A stretch of DNA of 64,000 nucleotides from Ardenticatenaceae bacterium (GTDB lineage Bacteria; Chloroflexota; Anaerolineae; Promineifilales; Promineifilaceae): the NCBI GenBank assembly GCA_020634395.1, contig JACKBU010000001.1:62001-126000 (forward strand). Direction: 5' to 3'. The translations under genes and the position numbers were made by a program. The notes under the pieces are model-generated. The model worked only from the letters and a program-made list of their open reading frames with translations. It was not told where the DNA came from and did no database searches. Every line of letters starts with the position of its first letter. Position 1 is the first letter of the stretch. Of the stretch, positions 14,272 through 22,458 are shown in pieces.

Positions 14272-16293
14272 ATGGAACACACGATAGAAATTCTGGCGCT
14301 CATAAATGATGTCTTACAGGCTATTATCGTCATTTTTGGCTCGGCCGTCGTACTCTACAACTTAGGCCGCAGCCGCCGCATCCGGGTGATGCGCGCCTTC
14401 AGCGCCCTGGTCACATTTGTCGTTATTGTTTATCTAACCGAACTGCTGGTCAGCCGCATCATCAGCACAGAAGTGGCGGCTAACTGGCTGCGCGTGGGCT
14501 GGATTGGCATTGCCATGGTGCCAGCGGCCCAATACCATCTGGCCGACGCTTTGTTGGAAATTACCGGCGCGCCGCGCCGCCGCTTCCTGGTCAGGGTGGG
14601 TTACCTCAGCTCGCTGCTGTTCTTAGGCCTGGTGTTTTGGACAAACCTTATCGTGGCCCAGCCGGTTTTTATTATTCACGCCCCACATTTGCACGCTGGA
14701 CCGTTATTCTGGTTGTTCGCTCTTGATTTTTGGCTGGTGACGATTGCCAGCATTTACCAGGTGTGGCAGGCGCGGCAGCGCTGCATCACCAGCACCACCC
14801 GACGGCGGATGACCATCACCCTGCTGGCTTTTTTGGCTGCGCCGCTGGCCGTGTTTCCCTACCTGATCGTCAGCAACAGCGCCCAGGTGCCCATGACCAT
14901 CTGGTTCTGGCTGATAGCCATCACCGGCAATCTGGTGGTAGGCGTGATGTTCGCCTTGCTAACGGCTAACCTGATCTACTTTGGCTCGGCCTCGCCAGAC
15001 CGGGTGGTGCGGGTGCGTCTGTTCAAGTTTATGGCGCGGGTGCCGCTGGCGGGAACGATTGTTTTGTTTGTGTATGTGATCGTTAGCCGCAACAGTCCTA
15101 TTTTGGGCATGCCGGCAGAAACCGCGCTGGGATTTGCCCTGGTCGCCACGGTGATGCTGGTGGAGTGGGCGATTCATGCGTTTAAACGTCCGTTAGAACG
15201 CCTCTTCCAACTCAACGATGAACCGGACGTGCGCCGCATCCAGGAACTGAGCGAGCGCCTGCTGACTACGGCCGATTTGCGCCAATTCCTGGAGAGCATC
15301 CTGGCTGCCACCTGCGAAGCTTTGCGCACCCCTACAACCTTCGTCGCGGCCATCACCGCCGAAGGCCCCACCCTGGAAGCCGTCGTGGGGCCGCTGGCCG
15401 AGCCAGAAGCGCAGGCGCTTTGGCAAGAAGCAGACTGGCGCGAACTGACCCATCCGGAAAACGAAAACGGCAGCAGCGCCCGGCTGCAAACACTGGACGA
15501 TTTTTTCCTGTGGCAGGATTATTGGATACGGCCGTTATACAGCCGCCAGCAAGACATGGTTATCGGCATTTTTGGGATTCGCGCCCGCGCCAGCCAACCC
15601 GACCTGAACGACAGCGAGCAGCAGGTGCTGGATAAGCTGCTGGATCAGGCGGAAAACGCGCTGCAAGACCGGATTTTACAGCAAGAGGTATTTGCCGCAG
15701 TGGAAGGTCTGCTGCCGCAAATTACGGCCCTGCAGGAACGCCGCCGCGCTGCCACTTTTGGCGGTCTGCCTGTGCTGACCGACCCTGAGGGGACAACGGC
15801 CGTACCGGCCGCCAGCGTCGTCAACGACCCCGATTTTAATACGATGGTTAAGGATGCCCTGAGCCATTATTGGGGCGGGCCAAAGTTGACCAAAAGTCCG
15901 CTGCTGGGCCTGCGCGTGGTCCAGCGCACCCTGGATGAATATGGCAACAATCCTTCCAACGCCCTGCGCGCCATCCTGGCCGACGCGATTGAACTGCAAA
16001 AACCAGAAGGCGAACGTAATCTTTCTACTACTGAGTGGATTTTGTATAACATTTTGGAGCTAAAGTTTGTCCAGGGGCGGCGCGTGCGCGACGTAGCCCG
16101 GCGGCTGGCGATGAGCGAAAGCGACCTCTATCGCAAACAGCGTATCGCCATCGAAAATGTAGCCCAGACGGTGGCTACCATGGAAATGGCCGCCTTGCAA
16201 GAGAATCCCGCCGACCAGCAAGATGTGCCGGCGGGGGAAAAGCCGACAACGGCCGTGTCTCCCTCCACCCAAGACGTGCAAGCCGCCAGCTGA
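14272..16293 (+). CDS. Seven-TM sensor protein with GAF-like domain and C-terminal helix-turn-helix-like region
   Basis: A 673-residue protein. Residues ~1-300 hold about seven to eight hydrophobic helices resembling the 7TM regions of bacterial sensors; ~310-460 form a GAF-like sensory domain (LLTTADLRQFLESILAATCE start); the C-terminal part (~590-640) has a helical RVRDVARRLAMSESDLYRK segment that resembles a helix-turn-helix. There is no kinase, cyclase or phosphatase motif, so the output is unclear. The ATG follows the stop of the GNAT gene with no gap. It may be a membrane-tethered transcription factor, but this is inference. Confidence 0.6.
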   Translation: MEHTIEILALINDVLQAIIVIFGSAVVLYNLGRSRRIRVMRAFSALVTFVVIVYLTELLVSRIISTEVAANWLRVGWIGIAMVPAAQYHLADALLEITGAPRRRFLVRVGYLSSLLFLGLVFWTNLIVAQPVFIIHAPHLHAGPLFWLFALDFWLVTIASIYQVWQARQRCITSTTRRRMTITLLAFLAAPLAVFPYLIVSNSAQVPMTIWFWLIAITGNLVVGVMFALLTANLIYFGSASPDRVVRVRLFKFMARVPLAGTIVLFVYVIVSRNSPILGMPAETALGFALVATVMLVEWAIHAFKRPLERLFQLNDEPDVRRIQELSERLLTTADLRQFLESILAATCEALRTPTTFVAAITAEGPTLEAVVGPLAEPEAQALWQEADWRELTHPENENGSSARLQTLDDFFLWQDYWIRPLYSRQQDMVIGIFGIRARASQPDLNDSEQQVLDKLLDQAENALQDRILQQEVFAAVEGLLPQITALQERRRAATFGGLPVLTDPEGTTAVPAASVVNDPDFNTMVKDALSHYWGGPKLTKSPLLGLRVVQRTLDEYGNNPSNALRAILADAIELQKPEGERNLSTTEWILYNILELKFVQGRRVRDVARRLAMSESDLYRKQRIAIENVAQTVATMEMAALQENPADQQDVPAGEKPTTAVSPSTQDVQAAS

Positions 16294-16334
16294 GCCAAAA
16301 TCCTTCCGTCCATCTTCATTCCCAGAGAAAAACA

Positions 16335-17579
16335 ATGACCCCTTTCACTTATCAAGATCACGTTTTGCACTGCGAAGGTGTGCCCCTGGCGGAGATTGCC
16401 ACAGCGGTTGGCACGCCGGTCTACATTTACAGCCAGGCGGCCCTGCAGCAGCGGGCAGCGGCTTACGCAACGGCCGTACCATCTGCCCGCAGCCTGGTTT
16501 GTTACGCCGTCAAAGCCAATGGCAATCCCACCTTGCTGCAAATTTTGCGCGCAGCCGGCCTGGGCGCTGACGTCACCAGTGGCGGCGAACTGTTCCTGGC
16601 GCTGCACGCCGGCATCGCCCCGGACAAAATCATTTATTCTGGCGTGGGCAAAACGCGGCCCGAGATTGAAACGGCCGTGCGCGCTCAAATCCGTGCCTTA
16701 CACGTCGAATCAGAGATGGAACTGCGCACCATCGAAAGCGTGGCCCAAGCATTAGAGACAGAAGTAGCCATCGGCGTGCGGGTCAACCCGGACATTAACG
16801 TTGTGACGCACCCGTATATCAGCACAGGGCAGCATTCGCACAAATTCGGTGTCCCGCTGCCGGTTGCCCTGCGTCTGCTGCGCCTGGCCGCAGATTCGCC
16901 CCATTTGCGCCCCCTGGGACTGGCCACTCACATTGGCTCGCAAATTACTGATGTGGCCCCCTTTGGCGAAGCGGCGCGCTTTTTGGTGACGGCCGCCCGG
17001 CAGTTGGCCGAATCGGGTATTCGCCTGCAATACCTGGACGTGGGCGGTGGGCTGGGCATCGACTACGAGCAGCAGAACGCGCCGGCCATCGCCGAATGGG
17101 CCACGGCCGTTACCGAACCCATTTTGCAAGCCGGCTACGAGGTCGTCCTGGAACCCGGCCGCTCGATCATTGGCCCTGTTGGCGCTTTGTTAACTCAGGT
17201 TGTCTACACGAAGAATCAGGGCGAAAAGCATTTCACCATCGTGGACGCCGGCATGAACGACCTGATTCGCCCCACGCTGTACAGTGCCTACCACCCCATA
17301 CAAACAGTCAAACAGGCAGCAGAAAACGGTGATCTGCTAACGACGAACGTGGTAGGACCAATCTGTGAAACCGGGGACTTTTTGGCCAAGGAACGGCCGT
17401 TGCCGCTCTTGCAGCCGGGGGATTTACTGGCTGTGCTGCAAGCCGGCGCGTATGGGTTTGCGATGAGTTCTAACTATAACGGCCGTGTGCGCCCCGCCGA
17501 AGTGCTGGTTGATGGCGACCAGTTCCGGCTCATTCGCCAGCGACAGGGGTATGAGCATTTGCTGGATGGGTGTGCGTAA
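16335..17579 (+). CDS. lysA: Diaminopimelate decarboxylase
   Basis: A 414-residue fold-type III PLP enzyme that makes lysine from meso-diaminopimelate. Visible are the PLP lysine K60 in CYAVKANGNP, HIGSQ at 199-203, the phosphate-binding GGGLGIDY, EPGRSI, the substrate motif GPICETGDF and AYGFAMSSNYN at the C-terminus. All are normal for LysA. It is a stand-alone gene here; no other lysine-pathway gene is adjacent, although the aminotransferase at 1799 is of LysN type. Eight or so ACGGCCGT or near copies fall in loops of the protein. Confidence 0.97.
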   Translation: MTPFTYQDHVLHCEGVPLAEIATAVGTPVYIYSQAALQQRAAAYATAVPSARSLVCYAVKANGNPTLLQILRAAGLGADVTSGGELFLALHAGIAPDKIIYSGVGKTRPEIETAVRAQIRALHVESEMELRTIESVAQALETEVAIGVRVNPDINVVTHPYISTGQHSHKFGVPLPVALRLLRLAADSPHLRPLGLATHIGSQITDVAPFGEAARFLVTAARQLAESGIRLQYLDVGGGLGIDYEQQNAPAIAEWATAVTEPILQAGYEVVLEPGRSIIGPVGALLTQVVYTKNQGEKHFTIVDAGMNDLIRPTLYSAYHPIQTVKQAAENGDLLTTNVVGPICETGDFLAKERPLPLLQPGDLLAVLQAGAYGFAMSSNYNGRVRPAEVLVDGDQFRLIRQRQGYEHLLDGCA

Positions 17580-17657
17580 GACGGCCGTTTTTGTGTAAAA
17601 TAGAGGCGTTAAGTGATTGGATGCCAACGACTTACTTAATCAAAAAAGGAGCGTATT

Positions 17658-17891
17658 ATGTCTATCTGGCTTTTAGATAACAGCCTGCAAGTCAAAATTT
17701 ATTACGACGAATGCGACTGCGAATACGATGATAACATTTGCGTTTCTATCGTCGAAGACTGCCCCGAAGATGAAAAAATCTTCCGCCATGATGAGACAAA
17801 CATCTACCTGACACCTCAGCAGGCCATGCAGCTTATTCAAGCCTTAACGGCCGCTGCGTCCGCCAGCAGATTACCGGAGCAGGGAGATTAA
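17658..17891 (+). CDS. Small acidic Cys-containing protein of unknown function
   Basis: A 77-residue open frame with a good ribosome-binding site (AAAGGAGCG, 9 bases before the ATG). The N-terminal half is strongly acidic and carries CDC and a third and fourth Cys (DECDCEYDD, NICVSIVEDC), which could bind a metal; the C-terminal half is a helix (PQQAMQLIQALTAA). I do not recognise the family. The upstream gap has AT-rich TTTTGTGTAAAATAG at 17588-17603, a candidate promoter. It stands alone between lysA and the convergent DUF971 gene. Confidence 0.65.
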   Translation: MSIWLLDNSLQVKIYYDECDCEYDDNICVSIVEDCPEDEKIFRHDETNIYLTPQQAMQLIQALTAAASASRLPEQGD

Positions 17892-17922
17892 ATCCAATCG
17901 ATCCCCAAGTAGGGGCTGCCTG

Positions 17923-18258
17923 TTATTCGTCGGTTTTATTCAGGGCCGGGTCCGCCTGGCGCAGATATTCCCAGGTATAAATTCCGGTCCAGTGGCCATC
18001 GCTCCACTGAAACTGTAAAGCATAGCTGCCCACCGCTTCCACACTTTCCAGAGTCAAACTCTCGTCCTTAGCCGTGCGCATCACTTCCAGATCGGGTGGG
18101 CCGCCCATGTTTTCGTGGCCCCCTTTGCACTCCACGCACGGGCATACCGCGCGCAGTCCGGCAAATGGCAACCGGCTGACAACGCCATCGCTCCAGGTAA
18201 TGATCAGCACCCGCTCATTACGGTCGGCGGTAACGCCGGTAGGTTTAACTTTTTCCAT
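17923..18258 (-). CDS. DUF971 family protein (gamma-butyrobetaine hydroxylase-like N-terminal domain)
   Basis: A 111-residue single-domain protein with the DUF971 hallmarks: LIITWSDGVVSRLPF, CPCVEC and the C-terminal WSDGHWTGIYTWEYLRQ. Stand-alone DUF971 proteins are often linked to Fe-S cluster or metal biology (next to Mrp/ApbC genes), but their function is not established. The CPCVEC cysteines could bind a metal. Its promoter region abuts the iterated hairpin downstream of valS, so it is probably independently transcribed. Confidence 0.88.
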   Translation of the reverse strand: MEKVKPTGVTADRNERVLIITWSDGVVSRLPFAGLRAVCPCVECKGGHENMGGPPDLEVMRTAKDESLTLESVEAVGSYALQFQWSDGHWTGIYTWEYLRQADPALNKTDE

Positions 18259-18285
18259 TGAACATCCTTTAAGAAAAAGAGTAAA

Positions 18286-18328
18286 GATTGAAGACTGAAG
18301 AGCGGCAACACCGTCTTCAGTCTTCAGC
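18286..18328. repeat. Iterated GAAGACT hairpin downstream of valS
   Basis: GATTGAAGACTGAAGA pairs with TCTTCAGTCTTCAG around a GCGGCAACACCG loop; each arm holds two GAAGACT-like words. On the minus strand it follows the valS stop at 18333 by 5 bp and probably works as its terminator. Confidence 0.7.
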
Positions 18329-18332
18329 CTGT

Positions 18333-20999
18333 TTAGGCCAGGGAGGCCAGACGTTCGCTAACTTCGGCCTGACTGGCCTGTAGTTGGGCCAGTTTGTCGC
18401 GCTCTTTTTGCACAACGGCCGTTGGCGCTTTCTCGGCAAATGGGCTGTTGAGCAGTTTGTTTAGCCGGTCAATTTGCTGTTTCAACTCGTCCAGTTCGCC
18501 GCTGAGACGTTCTTTTTCCTTATCCAGGTCCACCATGCCAGCCAGGGGCAGGTAGCAAGTCACGGCACCCAGGGCCAGGGTAATGGCAGCGTCCGGCGCT
18601 TCGGCGGAGGGCACGATGTGCAGCCGCTCTTCGTCCAGCCGGGCCAGGAAAGCCAGGGTAGCTTGTTGGGCGGAGAAAACGGCCGTTTTCTCGCCCGCCG
18701 CCACAGTCGCCGCAATCCTCTTGGCCGGTTCCACTTTGTTATCTGACCGGGCAGCGCGGATTTCGCGCACCAGGTCGCGCAGCCGTTCATAATCGGCGGC
18801 GGCTTCGGGATACAAGTTGCCCGCCTGCGGCCAGGCGGCAATGATCAGCGCTTCGGCCCAACCCTCATCGGGGGCGATGCCCAAATCGGCCGTTTGATAC
18901 GCCTGCTTCAACTGCTGCCAGGTCTCTTCTGTGACGAAGGGAATGTACGGATGCAGCAGCCGCAAGCTGTGATCCAGCACATGCTGCAAGACGAACAGCG
19001 TCGTCCAGGCGCGCTCACCGCCTTCCTCTAACTGCACCTTGGCCGTCTCCACATACCAGTCGGCAAAGTCGCCCCACAGAAAATCGTACACCTGCCGCCC
19101 CGCTTCGCCGTAGAGGTAATTGTCCATCAGGCGGTCAGTTTGTTTAATGATGTCAGCCAGGCGCGTGAGAATCCATTTATCGGCCGTCGTGTATTCTGGC
19201 CTGGCCGGTTGATCCGCGCGGCTGGCTTTACTCAGACTGCGGGTGACAAACCGAACGGCGTTCCAGATCTTATTCGCGAAGTTGCGGTTGCTGGCCACCT
19301 TGTCCAACGACAGGTTCAGATCGTTGCCCGGCGTGCCGCCGGTCAACAGAGTAAAGCGCAGAGCATCCGTACCATACTCGTTCATCACATCCAGCGGATC
19401 GGTTACGTTGCCTTTGGTTTTGCTCATCTTCTGGCCGTGCTCATCGCGCACCAGGCCATGCAGGTAAACCGTGTGGAATGGCACGTCGTTGGTGAACAAT
19501 GTAGCCGACATCACCATCCGCGCCACCCAGAAAAAGAGAATATCGTAACCCGTTTCCATGACGTCGGTGGGATAAAAGCGCTGGAGATCGGGCGTTTGCT
19601 CCGGCCAGCCGAGTGTGGAAAAAGGCCACAAACCGCTGCTAAACCAGGTATCCAGCACGTCAGGGTCTTGTTCGATGTGGGCACTGCCGCAGTGCGCACA
19701 GTGCGTGGGATCAGTTGTGGCCACCGTCTGGCCGCCGCAGTCGGCGCAGTACCAGACGGGAATGCGGTGCCCCCACCACAGCTGGCGGCTGATACACCAG
19801 GGGCGAATATTTTCCAGCCAGTTATCCCACACCTTCACGAAGCGATCGGGCACGATTTTGACACGGCCGCTGTGCACGGCACGCAGACCCATCTTGGCCA
19901 TCGGTTCGGCATCCACAAACCACTGCTTGCTCACCAGCGGCTCGATAATTTCGCCGCCGCGCTGGCTGCGCGGCACGTTGAGCGTGTAATTTTCTTTTTT
20001 AAGGGTCAGTCCGGCGGCATCCATGTCGGCCCACAATTTTTCCCGGCAGGCAAAACGGTCCATTTCGGCGTAAGGCCCGGCCTGATGGTTCATGGTGGCA
20101 TCCCGGTTCATCACGTTGATGATTTCCAGGCCATGTTTCTTGCCGATCTCGAAGTCGTTGGGATCGTGGCCGGGGGTGATTTTGAGCGCGCCGGTGCCAA
20201 AGGCCATGTCCACGTATTCGTCGGCGATGATGGGTATTTCGCGGTTGAGCATGGGCACCAGACAGGTTTTGCCGATGTAGGCCTGGTAGCGTTCATCGTC
20301 GGGATGGACGGCCACGGCCGTATCGCCCAAGATCGTCTCCGGACGGGTGGTCGCTACGGGGATGGAGCCGCCGCCGGCCACCGGATAATTGAAGTAGTAG
20401 AGGAAACCGGGTTCTTCGCTATATTCCACTTCGAGGTCAGACACGGCCGTTTGCAGCCCCGGCGACCAGTTCACCAGATACTCCGCCTGATAAATCAGCC
20501 CCATGCGGTACATGCGCACAAACGCCTCCCGCACCGCCCGCGACAGGCCTTCGTCCAGTGTAAAGCGCTCCCGGCCCCAGTCGCAGGAGGCGCCCAGCCG
20601 GCGCAGCTGCCGGGTAATGTGACTGCCGTACTTTTCCTTCCAGGCCCAGGCGCGCTCCAAAAACGCTTCGCGCCCAATCTCCTGGCGCGACGTGCCTTCC
20701 CGGATCAGCATTTTTTCCACCTGGAGCTGGGTGGCAATACCAGCGTGGTCAACGCCGGGCACCCACAAGGCGGCCCGTCCCTGCATCCGGGCGCGGCGAA
20801 TCATCAAATCTTCCAGGGAGACGAACATGGCATGGCCGTTATGCAGTTCGCCGGTAACGTTGGGCGGCGGAATAGAAATAACAAAAGGTTTGGCGTTGGC
20901 CGGGCGGGCTTCCGGCTTAAACCAGCCGTTTTCTTCCCACCACTGGTACAGGCGCTCTTCGGTGCTGTGAAAATCATACGCTTTAGGCATGTCGGGCAT
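18333..20999 (-). CDS. valS: Valyl-tRNA synthetase
   Basis: An 888-residue class I synthetase that charges tRNA-Val. The HIGH motif reads HNGH (53-56) after PPPNVTGEL, the KMSKS motif is KMSKTKGN at ~528, the editing domain includes TTRPETILGDTAVAV, and a zinc-ribbon-like CADCGG/CAHCGS pair is present. The C-terminal coiled-coil arm (DLDKEKERLSGELDELKQQID) is complete. A T-box leader with a GTC specifier lies upstream, so expression is controlled by uncharged tRNA-Val. The ribosome-binding site is GAAGGAC before ATG 20999. Confidence 0.98.
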   Translation of the reverse strand: MPDMPKAYDFHSTEERLYQWWEENGWFKPEARPANAKPFVISIPPPNVTGELHNGHAMFVSLEDLMIRRARMQGRAALWVPGVDHAGIATQLQVEKMLIREGTSRQEIGREAFLERAWAWKEKYGSHITRQLRRLGASCDWGRERFTLDEGLSRAVREAFVRMYRMGLIYQAEYLVNWSPGLQTAVSDLEVEYSEEPGFLYYFNYPVAGGGSIPVATTRPETILGDTAVAVHPDDERYQAYIGKTCLVPMLNREIPIIADEYVDMAFGTGALKITPGHDPNDFEIGKKHGLEIINVMNRDATMNHQAGPYAEMDRFACREKLWADMDAAGLTLKKENYTLNVPRSQRGGEIIEPLVSKQWFVDAEPMAKMGLRAVHSGRVKIVPDRFVKVWDNWLENIRPWCISRQLWWGHRIPVWYCADCGGQTVATTDPTHCAHCGSAHIEQDPDVLDTWFSSGLWPFSTLGWPEQTPDLQRFYPTDVMETGYDILFFWVARMVMSATLFTNDVPFHTVYLHGLVRDEHGQKMSKTKGNVTDPLDVMNEYGTDALRFTLLTGGTPGNDLNLSLDKVASNRNFANKIWNAVRFVTRSLSKASRADQPARPEYTTADKWILTRLADIIKQTDRLMDNYLYGEAGRQVYDFLWGDFADWYVETAKVQLEEGGERAWTTLFVLQHVLDHSLRLLHPYIPFVTEETWQQLKQAYQTADLGIAPDEGWAEALIIAAWPQAGNLYPEAAADYERLRDLVREIRAARSDNKVEPAKRIAATVAAGEKTAVFSAQQATLAFLARLDEERLHIVPSAEAPDAAITLALGAVTCYLPLAGMVDLDKEKERLSGELDELKQQIDRLNKLLNSPFAEKAPTAVVQKERDKLAQLQASQAEVSERLASLA

Positions 21000-21020
21000 A
21001 ATTGTTAGTCCTTCGATTCG

Positions 21021-21108
21021 TTTTGTAGTCTGGTCGTCTTGTCGTCGGGTAGTCTGGTAGTCTTGTTGTCGGGATTGAACTACCCGACTCCATGACTACC
21101 CGACTAAA
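21021..21108. repeat. Iterated GTCGGGTAGTC hairpin in the valS leader
   Basis: Direct copies of (T)AGTCTGGTNGTCTTGT and GTCGGG at 21025-21074 are followed by inverted ACTACCCGACT and GACTACCCGAC at 21080-21105. It lies between the T-box terminator and the valS start codon. Function unknown; it could affect mRNA stability. Confidence 0.75.
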
Positions 21109-21110
21109 AC

Positions 21111-21362
21111 AAAAAAACCTCTCTCATCCGGTCAAGGACGAGAGAGGGAATTCTCACGCGGTACCACCTTGATTCCGAGATTCACCCAAAGGTGAAAACC
21201 GGCTCTCTAAGCTGTAACGGGCTGACCCGGCCTGGCTTACTGCGTTTCAGCCAAGCGATTCCTGGGCGACTTCAGCAACGGCCGTTTCTATCCAGGCTCT
21301 CAGCCACCGACCCGAACTCTCTTACAGGGGCGCGCTGCTTACTACTCCCAATCCTCATCTTT
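21111..21362 (-). promoter_or_regulatory. T-box riboswitch controlling valS, Val (GTC) specifier
   Basis: On the minus strand the conserved T-box sequence AAGGTGGTACCGCG (21170-21157) is followed by a terminator CTCTCTCGTCC...GGATGAGAGAGG with seven T residues (21148-21111). Stem I shows the AG-bulge/distal elements AGAGAG and GGTCGGTGGCTGAGAGCC. The specifier loop reads GAAGTCGCC, giving codon GTC at 21270-21268, which matches tRNA-Val and the downstream valS. Uncharged tRNA-Val would pair at specifier and T-box and favour the antiterminator. One ACGGCCGT (21278-21285) sits inside Stem I, next to the specifier. Confidence 0.93.
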
Positions 21363-21423
21363 CAAAGTATGACAACGGCCCGAAGTATAACAACAGCCCC
21401 AACGATGGGCAAATGGGCAACCC

Positions 21424-22458
21424 TCAGGCTGTGGGAATCCTTTCCAGCCGCACCAGGGCAAACAAAGCCACAACTGCGGCTACCCCGGCCATCAAATATC
21501 CCTCTAAGATCGTGGCCTGGGTCACAAACAGCGCAATCATGCCAAAAATACCGGAGACCAGGTACAACACCAGCACCGCTTCACGCTGGCTGTAGCCCAG
21601 GCGTACCAGCCGGTGACTGACGTGATCTTTACCGGCCGTGTTAGGGCTGACACCGCGCCGCAAACGGGACACCACCACCAGTGTCGTGTCAAAAATTGGC
21701 AGGCCCAAAATGAAAACCGGCACCATCCAGGTGACAAAACTTACGTTAGCCGGAAACCGCAGCTGGATCCCTAAAAGCGCCAGCGAAAAGCCTAAAAAGA
21801 GGGAACCGGCATCACCCATAAAGATTTGCGCCGGGCTAAAGTTGTAGCGCAAAAAACCCAGGCACGAACCTAAAATGGCCGCGGCCAGGGACGAAACGAG
21901 GAACTGATCATTTTGCAGGCCTAACAGCAGCATAAACGAAGCGGCCACCGCGCTGACGCCCGCGCTCAACCCATCCATGTTGTCTAAAAAGTTGATGGCG
22001 TTGCTGATGCCGGCCAACCACACGAAGGTGAGCGCATAGTTTAGAAACTCGGGGATGGGAAGCTGGACACGAACCCCAAAGTAGGCCAGGATGAGAAAAG
22101 CCAGAAACTGGCTGCCCAGCTTGACCCAGGCCGGCAGCGCGCGCCGATCATCAATCAGACCTACGACCGCTACCAGACTAAGGGCCAGGCCCACGCCGGT
22201 GACGGAACGCGCCAGTTGACCGGCAAAAAAGAGGATGGCGATCATCGCGCCGGCAAAAATGGCTACGCCGCCCATCAACGGTATAGGGGTGCTGTGCAGT
22301 TTGCGCCGCGCCGGGGCGTCCACAAAACCAAGGCTCACGGCGGCCTTACGCACCCAGGGAATGCTCACGGCCGTTATCGCCAGCGCAATAACGAAGATGA
22401 CCAGCGCCGCCTGCACGTCAGCCTGTGCCTTCCACGATATCAATCCGCTCAATGACAT
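21424..22458 (-). CDS. Undecaprenyl-phosphate sugar-1-phosphate transferase (WecA/TagO/MraY-like)
   Basis: A 344-residue polytopic membrane protein of the PNPT family, which starts lipid-linked glycan synthesis by moving a sugar-1-phosphate to undecaprenyl phosphate. Motifs: LIDDRRALPAWVKL, NAINFLDNMDGLSAG (DNMDG catalytic Asp pair), FMGDAGSLFLGF and the C-terminal HVSHRL. This is closer to WecA/TagO than to MraY. Start ATG 22458 overlaps the preceding gene by 41 bp; a GTG at 22416 lies one base after that gene's stop and is a plausible alternative. It is probably co-transcribed with the O-antigen-ligase fusion gene and the start of the polysaccharide island. Confidence 0.92.
   Translation of the reverse strand: MSLSGLISWKAQADVQAALVIFVIALAITAVSIPWVRKAAVSLGFVDAPARRKLHSTPIPLMGGVAIFAGAMIAILFFAGQLARSVTGVGLALSLVAVVGLIDDRRALPAWVKLGSQFLAFLILAYFGVRVQLPIPEFLNYALTFVWLAGISNAINFLDNMDGLSAGVSAVAASFMLLLGLQNDQFLVSSLAAAILGSCLGFLRYNFSPAQIFMGDAGSLFLGFSLALLGIQLRFPANVSFVTWMVPVFILGLPIFDTTLVVVSRLRRGVSPNTAGKDHVSHRLVRLGYSQREAVLVLYLVSGIFGMIALFVTQATILEGYLMAGVAAVVALFALVRLERIPTA

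Noticed and set aside
19140..21008. Long 622-residue plus-strand frame opposite valS
   Set aside because: The minus strand holds a complete valyl-tRNA synthetase; the antisense frame is a composition artefact in GC-rich DNA.
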